From NCBI GenBank assembly GCA_012521805.1, contig JAAYLQ010000132.1, forward strand, positions 1 to 6,458: a stretch of 6,458 bases of DNA, given 5' to 3'. Each line of letters begins with the position of its first letter. Position 1 is the stretch's first letter. Below the pieces are notes generated by a model. It saw nothing but the letters and a program-made list of their open reading frames with translations, was not told the origin of the DNA and searched no databases. The position numbers and the translations under genes are program-made. Positions 1 through 5,933 of this stretch are shown in pieces. This DNA is from Bacillota bacterium. GTDB lineage: Bacteria > Bacillota > Limnochordia > Darwinibacteriales > DTU012.

Positions 1-2
1 AC

Positions 3-509
3 CAATTCCATAAAGTAACACGCCTGAAAAAAAGACCTGATCTCTTGATCAGCCTGCTGTTTTCCCGCCTGCAGAAGCGGTTGGCTGACAGCCTAGATGT
101 CAGGCCTGGACAGGAAATGATCCAGGCGATCGCGTCTGCAGAATCCTGCGGTGCTGCTGTGATTTTTGCAGACCGCAGTGCCCAAATCACCTTCAGGCGT
201 ATTTGGAAAAAGCTGACCTGGATGGAGAAAATCAAGCTCATTGCCCAGCTCTTGTTTGGGCTGATTCGTGGAGTTAAGATCTCCGAATCGGAAATCGAAG
301 AACTAAAATCCCAGGATACTTTAGCGTCCTTGCTCAGTAAATTCGGCAGGAAATTTCCCCAGCTAAAAAAGACTTTAATCGATGAGCGGGATCAATATCT
401 GGCGGCAAAAATTATGGAGGCACCCGGCGGGAAAGTAATCGCGGTTGTCGGTGCCGCCCACGTCCCAGGAATAGCAGAGCAGATCCACAGCAAAAAAGAC
501 ACACGATAG
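3..509 (+). CDS. TraB/PrgY-family protein, 3' part, lacking the C-terminal membrane domain
   Basis: This is the 3' end of a gene that starts before the window. The frame is open from base 3, so the TTG at 45 is internal and 168 residues are visible. The text matches my memory of bacterial TraB/PrgY (pheromone-shutdown) proteins: an FSRLQKRLADSLDVRPGQEM block, then FADRSAQITFRRIWKKL, then LIDERDQYLAAKI and the closing VVGAAHVPGI. Family members are thought to be metal-dependent hydrolases of the TIKI/GumN/TraB superfamily; the bacterial substrate is not known. Many Firmicute homologues continue with a multi-pass membrane domain of roughly 150 residues. This one stops 13 residues after VVGAAHVPGI, so it should be soluble. 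There is no room for a remnant downstream, because the mutase stop on the other strand begins 4 bases later. I am confident of the family but not of its role. Confidence 0.85.
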   Translation, partial: QFHKVTRLKKRPDLLISLLFSRLQKRLADSLDVRPGQEMIQAIASAESCGAAVIFADRSAQITFRRIWKKLTWMEKIKLIAQLLFGLIRGVKISESEIEELKSQDTLASLLSKFGRKFPQLKKTLIDERDQYLAAKIMEAPGGKVIAVVGAAHVPGIAEQIHSKKDTR

Positions 510-535
510 GGCGTTAAACCCCCGCGTGTGTCTTT
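495..535. terminator. Bidirectional intrinsic terminator shared by convergent genes
   Basis: AAAGACACACG (495-505) and CGTGTGTCTTT (525-535) form a perfect 11-bp inverted repeat around a 19-base loop, which contains a smaller GGG/CCC pairing. Read on the minus strand, the stem runs into six T's, so it is a good intrinsic terminator for the mutase gene. Read on the plus strand, the arm ends in TCTTT and then a broken T-rich stretch, which is weaker. The left arm lies in the last codons of the TraB-family gene and the right arm in the last codons of the mutase. Confidence 0.8.
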
Positions 536-2208
536 GTGTATAGTTTCTTGACAGCAGCCCGCAGCTGTGCTAACTTCTGCTGCGCAGCGTCCCGATCCGG
601 CTGCTTAACCGAATAATAAATCTTAAGTTTTGGCTCAGTCCCAGACGGTCTGACAGCAATCCACGAACCATCATGGAGAATAAATTTGAGCACATCTGAT
701 TTTGGCAGATCGCCAATTCCCCCATTATAATCAAGCACCTGCACCACATCTGGCAGCACAGTCTTACCTTCAGTTCTTAAAGCTTTCATGACAGCATTGA
801 TCCGCGCTCTGCCCTCCAAACCTTCTAAGACAAGGGCATCCAGATGATCGAGATAATAACCGTACCTGCTGTACAACTCGTTTAAAACATCAACTAATGT
901 CTTACCCTGCTGCAGATAGAAGGCTGCCATTTCGCAGATCAGCATCGATGCTACCACTGCATCTTTATCCCGGGCATGGGTACCAACCAGATAGCCGTGG
1001 CTTTCTTCATAGCCAAGAACAAACTCGTGGGATCCGGTCTGCTCAAACTCGGTTATTTTCTCACCGATAAATTTAAAGCCGGTTAAAGTCTCGAAAACCT
1101 GCAGCCCATAGCTGCGAGCAATTGTTGAACCCAGTTCATTGGTAACTATAGTTTTAATCAAGGTTGATTTTGGTGTCAGCTGATCTTTGCGCTGGCTTAA
1201 AACAAAGTTGACCAGCAGTGCCCCAATTTGATTGCCGGTTAAAAATACATACTGACCCTGATGCTTCACTGCTGCTCCCACCCGGTCGCAGTCAGGATCA
1301 GTGCCGATCACTACGTCAGCAGCAGCCGCTTTTGCTTTTTCTACTGCCATTGCTAAAGCATCCGGTTCCTCAGGATTTGGGGTGTTAACAGTGGGGAAAT
1401 GCCCATCAGGTATCTGCTGTTCCTCAACGACAAACAAATTCTCAAAGCCACCCCCACTCAGCACCGCCCTGACTGGAGCAAAACCAGTCCCATGGAGCGG
1501 AGTATAAACTACCCGCAAGTCAGCCTTAGCTCTAGAATTGCTTAAAACTGATTGGGCATGGACAGCTTCTAAATAGGCATCAAGCACGCTGCTGTCCACA
1601 CTAACCAGCAGTCCCTGCTCCCGGGCTGCTGCTTCGTCCATAACAGGTATTGACGCTAAATCTTTGACTTGATGGACATATGTGATGATCTGATCTGCTT
1701 CTTTAGGAACAGCTTGATACCCATGCTGATTATATACTTTATACCCGTTGTATTCTTTAGGGTTGTGGCTGGCGGTAATCACAATTCCCCCAATGCAGCC
1801 GAGGTGTCTGACAGCAAAGGACAGCACTGGTGTTGGCTGCAGTTCGTCAAACAAAAACGCTTTGATGCCAGCTGCACAGAGCACTAACGCCGCTTCCAGG
1901 GCAAATTCCCGGGAATTGAGGCGAGAATCATAGGCGATTACCACACCTTTTGCTTTTCCCTGATCACCAAATTGATCGATTAGATAGTTTGCCAATCCAT
2001 AGGTAGCTTTGCGAACAGTGTATCTATTTACACGGTTTGTCCCCGCACCCATAATGCCCCTGAGGCCGCCGGTACCAAACTCCAGATCTTTATAAAACCT
2101 CTCTTTGATCTCCGCAGGCTCGTTTGCGGCTGCTAACTCTGCCTTTGTTTGCGGATCAATAAATGGCGCTGTAAGCCATTGGTTGTATTTAGCGAAATAA
2201 TCATTCAT
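514..2208 (-). CDS. pgcA: Phospho-sugar mutase (alpha-phosphoglucomutase, PgcA-like)
   Basis: This 564-residue cytoplasmic enzyme belongs to the alpha-D-phosphohexomutase superfamily. It interconverts glucose-1-phosphate and glucose-6-phosphate and perhaps acts on mannose phosphates. All four active-site landmarks are present: TASHNP with the phosphorylated serine at 147; the metal loop GTDPDCDR with Asp304, Asp306 and Asp308; the sugar-binding GYEESHGYL at 399-407; and the phosphate-binding RPSGTEPK at 520-527. The N-terminal block FYKDLEFGTGGLRG and the length fit the Bacillus PgcA/YhxB group better than GlmM or AlgC types. ATG is preceded by GGAG with 8 bases between, which supports this start. 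The gene lies 112 bases downstream of the rluA-family gene in the same direction and may be read from it or from its own promoter at 2289-2317. Likely roles are UDP-glucose supply for envelope glycans and glycogen metabolism; the exact sugar preference cannot be read from sequence. Confidence 0.95.
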   Translation of the reverse strand: MNDYFAKYNQWLTAPFIDPQTKAELAAANEPAEIKERFYKDLEFGTGGLRGIMGAGTNRVNRYTVRKATYGLANYLIDQFGDQGKAKGVVIAYDSRLNSREFALEAALVLCAAGIKAFLFDELQPTPVLSFAVRHLGCIGGIVITASHNPKEYNGYKVYNQHGYQAVPKEADQIITYVHQVKDLASIPVMDEAAAREQGLLVSVDSSVLDAYLEAVHAQSVLSNSRAKADLRVVYTPLHGTGFAPVRAVLSGGGFENLFVVEEQQIPDGHFPTVNTPNPEEPDALAMAVEKAKAAAADVVIGTDPDCDRVGAAVKHQGQYVFLTGNQIGALLVNFVLSQRKDQLTPKSTLIKTIVTNELGSTIARSYGLQVFETLTGFKFIGEKITEFEQTGSHEFVLGYEESHGYLVGTHARDKDAVVASMLICEMAAFYLQQGKTLVDVLNELYSRYGYYLDHLDALVLEGLEGRARINAVMKALRTEGKTVLPDVVQVLDYNGGIGDLPKSDVLKFILHDGSWIAVRPSGTEPKLKIYYSVKQPDRDAAQQKLAQLRAAVKKLYTKTHAGV

Positions 2209-2288
2209 CGTAATCGCTCCATCTTCAGTATGATATGCGTGTGCAGTTCAGATTGCTTCAAGTTCGTCGAAATAATGGCTACCTATTT

Positions 2289-2317
2289 ATCTTATGGGGT
2301 AAACCAAAATATTGCAA
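2289..2317 (-). promoter_or_regulatory. Possible sigma-A-type promoter for the phospho-sugar mutase
   Basis: On the minus strand, TTGCAA (2312-2317) and TAAGAT (2289-2294) are separated by exactly 17 bases. Each hexamer matches the TTGACA/TATAAT consensus at 4 of 6 positions. The site sits in the 112-bp gap between the rluA-family stop and the mutase start, and would give a leader of about 75 bases. I see no terminator between the two genes, so this would be an internal promoter added to read-through. Support is by pattern only. Confidence 0.4.
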
Positions 2318-2320
2318 GTG

Positions 2321-3157
2321 TTAGAAATCTAAATCTGACGCAGGAGCGATCAACTGCAGCGATTCTCCCGTCACCGGATGATTCAGGCACAGCTTCCAGC
2401 AGTGCAGGGCCAGCCGCTGCCTGCAGCTCTGATCATCTTTTTTATTATAGAGGTAATCCCCTACCACTGGGTGACCTAGTTGAGCAAGATGAATGCGGAT
2501 TTGATGGGTCCTGCCGGTAAAAATCTGCACCTCTAGTGTTGTGGTTCCATCGGCTGCAGCTATCGGAGTGTATTTGGTTCTGGCAGGTTTGCCTTTAATC
2601 GGTGTGGTAATTTCACCGCCCTGCTTCACTGTGCCGTGCACCCGAGCCAGATAAATTTTCGTTACTTCCGGCCACGCCTCCGCCAGCAGCTGCTGAATTT
2701 GAGCCGATTTAGCAAAAACCACAATTCCAGATGTGCCCCGATCTAAGCGATGCACAGGCCGCGGAGTAATTACCCTGCCCTGCTGCTGCAGGTAATAGGC
2801 AGCACCTTCCACCAAGCTGACCTGGTTTTGGTTTGGTTTAACATGGTGAACAATCACACCAGCCGGTTTATTAACAACCAGCAGAGCATCATCCTCATAA
2901 ATAATCTCCAGCGGTAATGGTCTTGCCTTCACCTTTACCTGCTCCTCAGCAGGAAGGGAAACCTGCACTAATTGGCCTTCCTTCAGCCTGCTGTTCGAAT
3001 GAATCACCCTGCCGTCCACTTTCAGACCGCCGGTGCGGATCACTTTCTGCCGCTGCCGGGCAGACAGCTTTAACTCTTCTTTCAGTACAGCAGCGCCTGT
3101 TTTGCCGGCCAGCGCAGGTGTGACTGTAAATTCAGCTAAGATTTTTCTTGCCATCAT
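2321..3157 (-). CDS. RluA-family 23S rRNA/tRNA pseudouridine synthase (RluD-like)
   Basis: This 278-residue enzyme should isomerise specific uridines in rRNA or tRNA to pseudouridine. Residues 20-70 form an S4-type RNA-binding domain (LSARQRQKVIRTGGLKVDG then SRLKEGQLVQVSLP). The catalytic domain follows, with VNKPAGVIVH at 95-104, the RluA signature HRLDRGTSGIVVFAK at 136-150 with catalytic Asp139, and GRTHQIRIHL at 215-224. Length and S4 + catalytic order are those of RluD/YlyB-type enzymes, but the target uridine cannot be told from sequence. Two ATG codons lie in tandem after a GAGGTGA ribosome site. The gaps from GAGG are 6 and 9 bases, so either could be used; I took the first. The gene is divergent from the Wzi-like gene and upstream of the mutase on the same strand, a pairing with no obvious functional link. 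Confidence 0.94.
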   Translation of the reverse strand: MMARKILAEFTVTPALAGKTGAAVLKEELKLSARQRQKVIRTGGLKVDGRVIHSNSRLKEGQLVQVSLPAEEQVKVKARPLPLEIIYEDDALLVVNKPAGVIVHHVKPNQNQVSLVEGAAYYLQQQGRVITPRPVHRLDRGTSGIVVFAKSAQIQQLLAEAWPEVTKIYLARVHGTVKQGGEITTPIKGKPARTKYTPIAAADGTTTLEVQIFTGRTHQIRIHLAQLGHPVVGDYLYNKKDDQSCRQRLALHCWKLCLNHPVTGESLQLIAPASDLDF

Positions 3158-3211
3158 GATTCACCTCTATTTTACAAGGGAACCCCCTGCGGAATGTCGA
3201 AAGCTATATCT

Positions 3212-3242
3212 ACAATAGCAGAAAATAGGTCGGAGGTGTCAA
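3212..3242 (-). promoter_or_regulatory. Possible promoter for the RluA-family gene in the divergent spacer
   Basis: On the minus strand a perfect TTGACA (3237-3242) is followed after 19 bases by TATTGT (3212-3217), which carries a TGC extended -10 in front. The spacing is longer than the usual 17. The -35 box overlaps the ribosome binding site of the divergent gene. On the plus strand TACAAT (3211-3216) overlaps the same bases and could be a -10 for the Wzi-like gene, but no acceptable -35 lies upstream of it. Confidence 0.3.
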
Positions 3243-3243
3243 G

Positions 3244-4410
3244 GTGCGAATTAAAACAGTTATCGCAGCAGTTCTCATTATGCTCGTGCCACTAATTGGC
3301 AGCGCAGCAGCAGCCAAAACAGAAGTTGATCTGGTATGGAGCATGAAAAACGGAGTGAATGAGTTAACTACCTCAGCGGAAATTGGATTAAGTGACAGCC
3401 TAGTGCTCCAGCTGGGGATCAGAACGCAGGGAAAAATGGAGAATAACGAGCAGCAGGTTTTCAGTGCAGACCGATTTGGTTTGACTTATCAAGGGGAGCA
3501 TATCACTGTTTTTGGCGGTGCGGTACCCCGCAGCATTGGTCAGGCCAGAATTCACCAGATTTTCCTGCGGGAATCGGGACCAGCCTTTTCCAACCTCGGC
3601 TACAGGTTCAGCCGCGAGGCGGTAAGCTACACCAAGTTTTTTGGTGATCTCAGCCAAGATGAAGGGTATAAGAGACTTGGGGTGCACTACTTAAACTGGC
3701 GGCCAATACCGAATCTATCCCTTGGGATTGGGGAAGCTTTTGTGGTTTCACAGCCTTTTAAAGGCGATACATATTACTACTTTGTCCCAATCCTGCCCTA
3801 TTACGTTGCCAAGTATTTCCCTGGTATTGCCACATCCATAGACAATGCCTTTTTCTATGGTGACGGTGAGCTGCGCTTAGGCCCGCTGGCGCTCTACGGA
3901 GAGCTGTTGGTTAATGAATTTCCTATGAGCCCATTTGATCACAATCCTAAGCTGTACGCAATCACCCTTGGGCTTGAATCGGAGTTCCCTGCTTCCGGCT
4001 GGAACTTGCTGGCGGAATTCAGTCATGTTACTGATCAAGCTTATTCCAACGGAAGGCCGCAAAACGTCTTCACCTACGGCGACCTATCGTTAGGCCACGC
4101 TTTAGGCGACGACTTAACCGCAGCTGACCTCCAGCTGTCCAAATACTTCGGTACACTGGAAACCACAGCTGAAGTCGGTGTCTATTATCTCAAATTAGGC
4201 AGCACCGATCCTGCACCATGGATCGGACAGGAAGAACCTGTAATTCCGGAACAAATCTACGGCGTCAAACTTGGTCTGGAGCGGCAGTTTGATCAATTCC
4301 GCCTTGCTTTCGATCTGGAGCTGGGCTACATCCGAAATGACGGTCACCAAGCGGATGCCACCGGATACCGGACTACAGCAGTCCTCACGGGTTCCTGGCG
4401 CCTCCCTTAA
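3244..4410 (+). CDS. Wzi-like exported beta-barrel protein (capsule assembly family), probably outer membrane
   Basis: The product has 388 residues and starts at GTG, with GGAGG 7 bases upstream. Residues 1-24 form a signal peptide: basic MRIK, a hydrophobic stretch, then an AAAA cleavage region before KTEVD. The rest alternates polar and hydrophobic residues with many aromatic-ended strands, as in outer-membrane beta barrels. Several blocks recall Wzi proteins: YLNWRPIPNLSLGIGEAFVV (149-168), a VPILPYY segment, IDNAFFYGDGELRLGPLALY (199-218) followed by GELLVNEF (219-226), and LSLGHALGDDL (281-291). Wzi anchors or organises capsular polysaccharide at the outer surface of Gram-negative cells; here that role is inferred. 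The gene stands alone on the plus strand, between a divergent rluA-family gene and a convergent lipid kinase. If correct, it implies an outer membrane in what otherwise looks like a Firmicute. A generic porin-like protein is the alternative. Confidence 0.72.
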   Translation: MRIKTVIAAVLIMLVPLIGSAAAAKTEVDLVWSMKNGVNELTTSAEIGLSDSLVLQLGIRTQGKMENNEQQVFSADRFGLTYQGEHITVFGGAVPRSIGQARIHQIFLRESGPAFSNLGYRFSREAVSYTKFFGDLSQDEGYKRLGVHYLNWRPIPNLSLGIGEAFVVSQPFKGDTYYYFVPILPYYVAKYFPGIATSIDNAFFYGDGELRLGPLALYGELLVNEFPMSPFDHNPKLYAITLGLESEFPASGWNLLAEFSHVTDQAYSNGRPQNVFTYGDLSLGHALGDDLTAADLQLSKYFGTLETTAEVGVYYLKLGSTDPAPWIGQEEPVIPEQIYGVKLGLERQFDQFRLAFDLELGYIRNDGHQADATGYRTTAVLTGSWRLP

Positions 4411-4423
4411 GCAAAAATTGTCC

Positions 4424-5143
4424 CTACTGGATCAGGAGAAACAGCCCGTGGGAGAAAAAGGAAACCGCCAGGGGAATCAAAATTGTATCCAGACCATGAA
4501 CTGCTACCGCTTCTACAGCGCCGCTCAACACCGCTAAAATTAAGGCTGACAGGAAGGCAGTGCTAAAAGATAGCTCTGTCAAGAAAAGCAGGATCAGCAG
4601 AATCCCGCCAAAGGCAGAGCCAATCATCGCCAGACTGCCTTCCACAGTCTTGCTGCGGTCAAAAATTCTGGAGCGGAATTTCTTTCTGCCAAAATGGCGG
4701 CCGATTAATGCAGCTGCCGCATCCCCCAAGCCGAGGGCAGTCATGCCGATGGCAATATGCAGTTTATGTTCCTCACCGAATAAGCCCCAAAACAAGCCGA
4801 TCAAGAGCGCCTGACTGAGGAGAAAGATACCCGCTTGATACAAAACTTCATTAATCGATCCTCCCCGCTGAATTGCCACTGCTTTGAAAGAAAACAGCCT
4901 CACCGCTGTTGGCACCACTACAAAAACAGCCAGGAGAAACAAGCCGATCGCAGCCAGCGCACCATACCAGTGATCAAAGCACTGAAGCAGCACAAAAATC
5001 GATCCGCAGGCCAGCAGATGGTAGATTTTGCGCCTCACCTCCTGCGGCAGTTTAAGCACCAAACTAAGCAAGGCTGCTCCCCCCGCCCCGATAATGTAAT
5101 AGAGAAAAAACATCCCCACACCAAGCCAATCCTGACCACTCAT
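4424..5143 (-). CDS. Membrane-bound diacylglycerol/polyprenol kinase family protein (dolichol/phytol kinase-like, CTP-dependent)
   Basis: This 239-residue, strongly hydrophobic protein has about seven membrane segments, beginning at MFFLYYIIGAGGAALLSLVL (11-30). It carries the marks of the SEC59/VTE5 dolichol and phytol kinase family: RRKIYHLLACG early (37-47), GLGDAAAALIGRHFG (138-152), SKTVEGSLAM (164-173) and the late EAVAVHGLDTILIPL (211-225). Characterised relatives move phosphate from CTP to a lipid alcohol such as dolichol, phytol or farnesol; annotation pipelines also label them phosphatidate cytidylyltransferase-like. In a bacterium it could phosphorylate undecaprenol or diacylglycerol and so feed lipid carriers for wall or capsule synthesis; this is inference. 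The ATG follows AGGAGGG with 6 bases between, a near-ideal site. It converges with the Wzi-like gene with only 13 bases between the stops, and I see no clear terminator there. Confidence 0.85.
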   Translation of the reverse strand: MSGQDWLGVGMFFLYYIIGAGGAALLSLVLKLPQEVRRKIYHLLACGSIFVLLQCFDHWYGALAAIGLFLLAVFVVVPTAVRLFSFKAVAIQRGGSINEVLYQAGIFLLSQALLIGLFWGLFGEEHKLHIAIGMTALGLGDAAAALIGRHFGRKKFRSRIFDRSKTVEGSLAMIGSAFGGILLILLFLTELSFSTAFLSALILAVLSGAVEAVAVHGLDTILIPLAVSFFSHGLFLLIQ

Positions 5144-5242
5144 TTGCTTCCCTCCTGAGATAAAATTCCGACAAGAGACCTATAGCGAATCATCACCGGA
5201 TCCACATAACATGTAGTGAATCTTAAGTAAGGTGGTGATAAA
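5144..5242. other. Divergent intergenic spacer, no confident promoter
   Basis: These 99 bases separate the lipid kinase (-) from the TasA-like gene (+) and must hold at least one promoter. The near-perfect ribosome site AAGGTGGTGAT ends 3 bases before the TasA-like ATG, and the kinase site lies at the other end. I found no -35/-10 pair with good spacing in either direction. CATAACAT (5205-5212) resembles the -10 of mother-cell sporulation sigma factors, but no matching -35 accompanies it. Confidence 0.35.
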
Positions 5243-5707
5243 ATGCCTTTCACATTTCAGCAGTTGAATGAAAACAATGCTGTCACTACCGCAGATGTGT
5301 CGCTAGTGATAACTCCTAACACACCAATCTTTGCGGAAACCAACTGGGTTGGCGGCGATACTGCTACCGGTACCCTTAATGTAGAAAACGATTCAGGTGT
5401 AGATGTCACCTATTATGTATCAGCAGATTGGTACGCAGCAGCCGGTGGGACAGTACAGGATGCCAGACTGTTAGCCGAACGACTGGAAATAACTGTTACA
5501 GCAGACCCCGGAGGGGTTGACGAAGAGGAGCTCTACTCCGGTACCCTTGCCGGATTGATCCAGCAGCCTGTAGCAGGACGCGCTTTGGCCACTGGTGCAA
5601 ATGAAGATGTAGAATTTGTGCTCACCCTGCCACTAGCTGCAGCCACAGATTTAATCCAGGATATGGGCATTGAATTTGACCTAGTCTTTGTAGCTGTAGC
5701 CCCGTAA
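5243..5707 (+). CDS. TasA/camelysin-like beta protein without a signal peptide, acidic and lysine-free
   Basis: This 154-residue protein resembles the mature domain of TasA/CalY (camelysin-type) proteins. After a short N-terminus comes ADVSLVI, then VGGDTATGTLNVENDSG (36-52), then VDVTYYVSADW, LLAERLEITV, ELYSGTLAGL (96-105) and FVLTLP (125-130). This is the order of the PGD...v.N.Gs..v.Y..., L.l.v, lY.G.l..l and lP blocks in that family. Characterised members form extracellular fibres or coat material in Bacillus biofilms. Unlike them, this protein lacks an N-terminal hydrophobic segment. An in-frame TAA at 5228-5230 rules out an upstream start, and AAGGTGGTGAT supports this ATG. It has no Lys, His or Cys, 3 Arg and 23 Asp/Glu. 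It is first in a cassette with a small membrane protein and a double zinc ribbon. Family assignment is by pattern only; function and location are unknown. Confidence 0.8.
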   Translation: MPFTFQQLNENNAVTTADVSLVITPNTPIFAETNWVGGDTATGTLNVENDSGVDVTYYVSADWYAAAGGTVQDARLLAERLEITVTADPGGVDEEELYSGTLAGLIQQPVAGRALATGANEDVEFVLTLPLAAATDLIQDMGIEFDLVFVAVAP

Positions 5708-5716
5708 TTGGGGAAA

Positions 5717-5757
5717 ATGCATATCGGTAGTTGAGCCTAGGCAGCTACCGATAGCAT
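5717..5757 (+). promoter_or_regulatory. Strong intercistronic RNA hairpin (attenuator or mRNA stabiliser)
   Basis: The arms ATGC-A-TATCGGTAGTTG (5717-5733) and CAGCTACCGATAGCAT (5742-5757) pair over 16 bp with one bulged A and one G-U wobble, around the 8-base loop AGCCTAGG. It begins 9 bases after the TasA-like stop. No T-run follows (ATACTAATAG), so it is not a classical intrinsic terminator for the plus strand. It could partly terminate transcription or protect the 3' end of the upstream message, so that the TasA-like protein is made in excess over the two downstream proteins. The role is inferred; the pairing is seen. Confidence 0.65.
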
Positions 5758-5780
5758 ATACTAATAGAAGGGAGCTGAAC

Positions 5781-5921
5781 ATTATTTTTACGGCGCTCTC
5801 GAAAAATCAGGGCAACTACGTCCAGATCGGGCAGATGCAGCCGCCAATTCTACCGGTATTATTCCTGGTGCTGGCAGTATTACTGCTGTTCTTAGTTGTA
5901 ATTATTGCCCAACAATGTTAA
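5781..5921 (+). CDS. Small single-span membrane protein, probable AUU start
   Basis: This is a short open frame of 46 codons ending at TAA (5919-5921). Residues 1-18 are polar (FTALSKNQGNYVQIGQ), and residues about 23-43 are a continuous hydrophobic span (ILPVLFLVLAVLLLFLVVII), closing with AQQC. Between the upstream in-frame stop at 5697 and the first ATG at 5835 there is no in-frame ATG, GTG or TTG. Yet GAAGGGAG lies exactly 6 bases before the ATT at 5781, a strong ribosome site with nothing else to serve. I therefore infer initiation at AUU (the next codon is also AUU). The fallback is ATG 5835, giving 28 residues with only weak upstream pairing (ATCGGG). Its TAA overlaps the ribosome site of the zinc-ribbon gene (TAAGGAGG), which suggests translational coupling. 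The lysine in the N-terminal tail favours N-in, C-out. I do not recognise a family. Confidence 0.6.
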   Translation: MIFTALSKNQGNYVQIGQMQPPILPVLFLVLAVLLLFLVVIIAQQC

Positions 5922-5933
5922 GGAGGAAAGGCC

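Noticed and set aside
45..47. TTG as the start of the TraB-family gene
   Set aside because: The frame stays open to base 3 and family-like residues continue upstream, so the true start is outside the window.
2149..2520. 123-codon plus-strand frame across the mutase start and the rluA-family gene
   Set aside because: It is antisense to two well-supported enzymes and has no domain or convincing ribosome site.
3400..4062. Minus-strand frames of 95 and 61 codons inside the Wzi-like gene
   Set aside because: They are antisense to a gene with a signal peptide and family motifs, and show no protein-like features.
4560..5158. 84- and 107-codon plus-strand frames inside the lipid kinase
   Set aside because: Both are antisense shadows of a gene with clear family motifs and a strong ribosome site.
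5205..5212. CATAACAT as a sporulation sigma-E/sigma-K -10 element for the TasA-like gene
   Set aside because: The -10 pattern fits loosely, but no -35 for either factor lies at the right distance, and eight loosely matched bases are expected by chance.
5201..5226. Imperfect inverted repeat around ATAACAT ahead of the TasA-like gene
   Set aside because: The arms cannot pair continuously without several mismatches or bulges, so it is not a convincing operator or hairpin.
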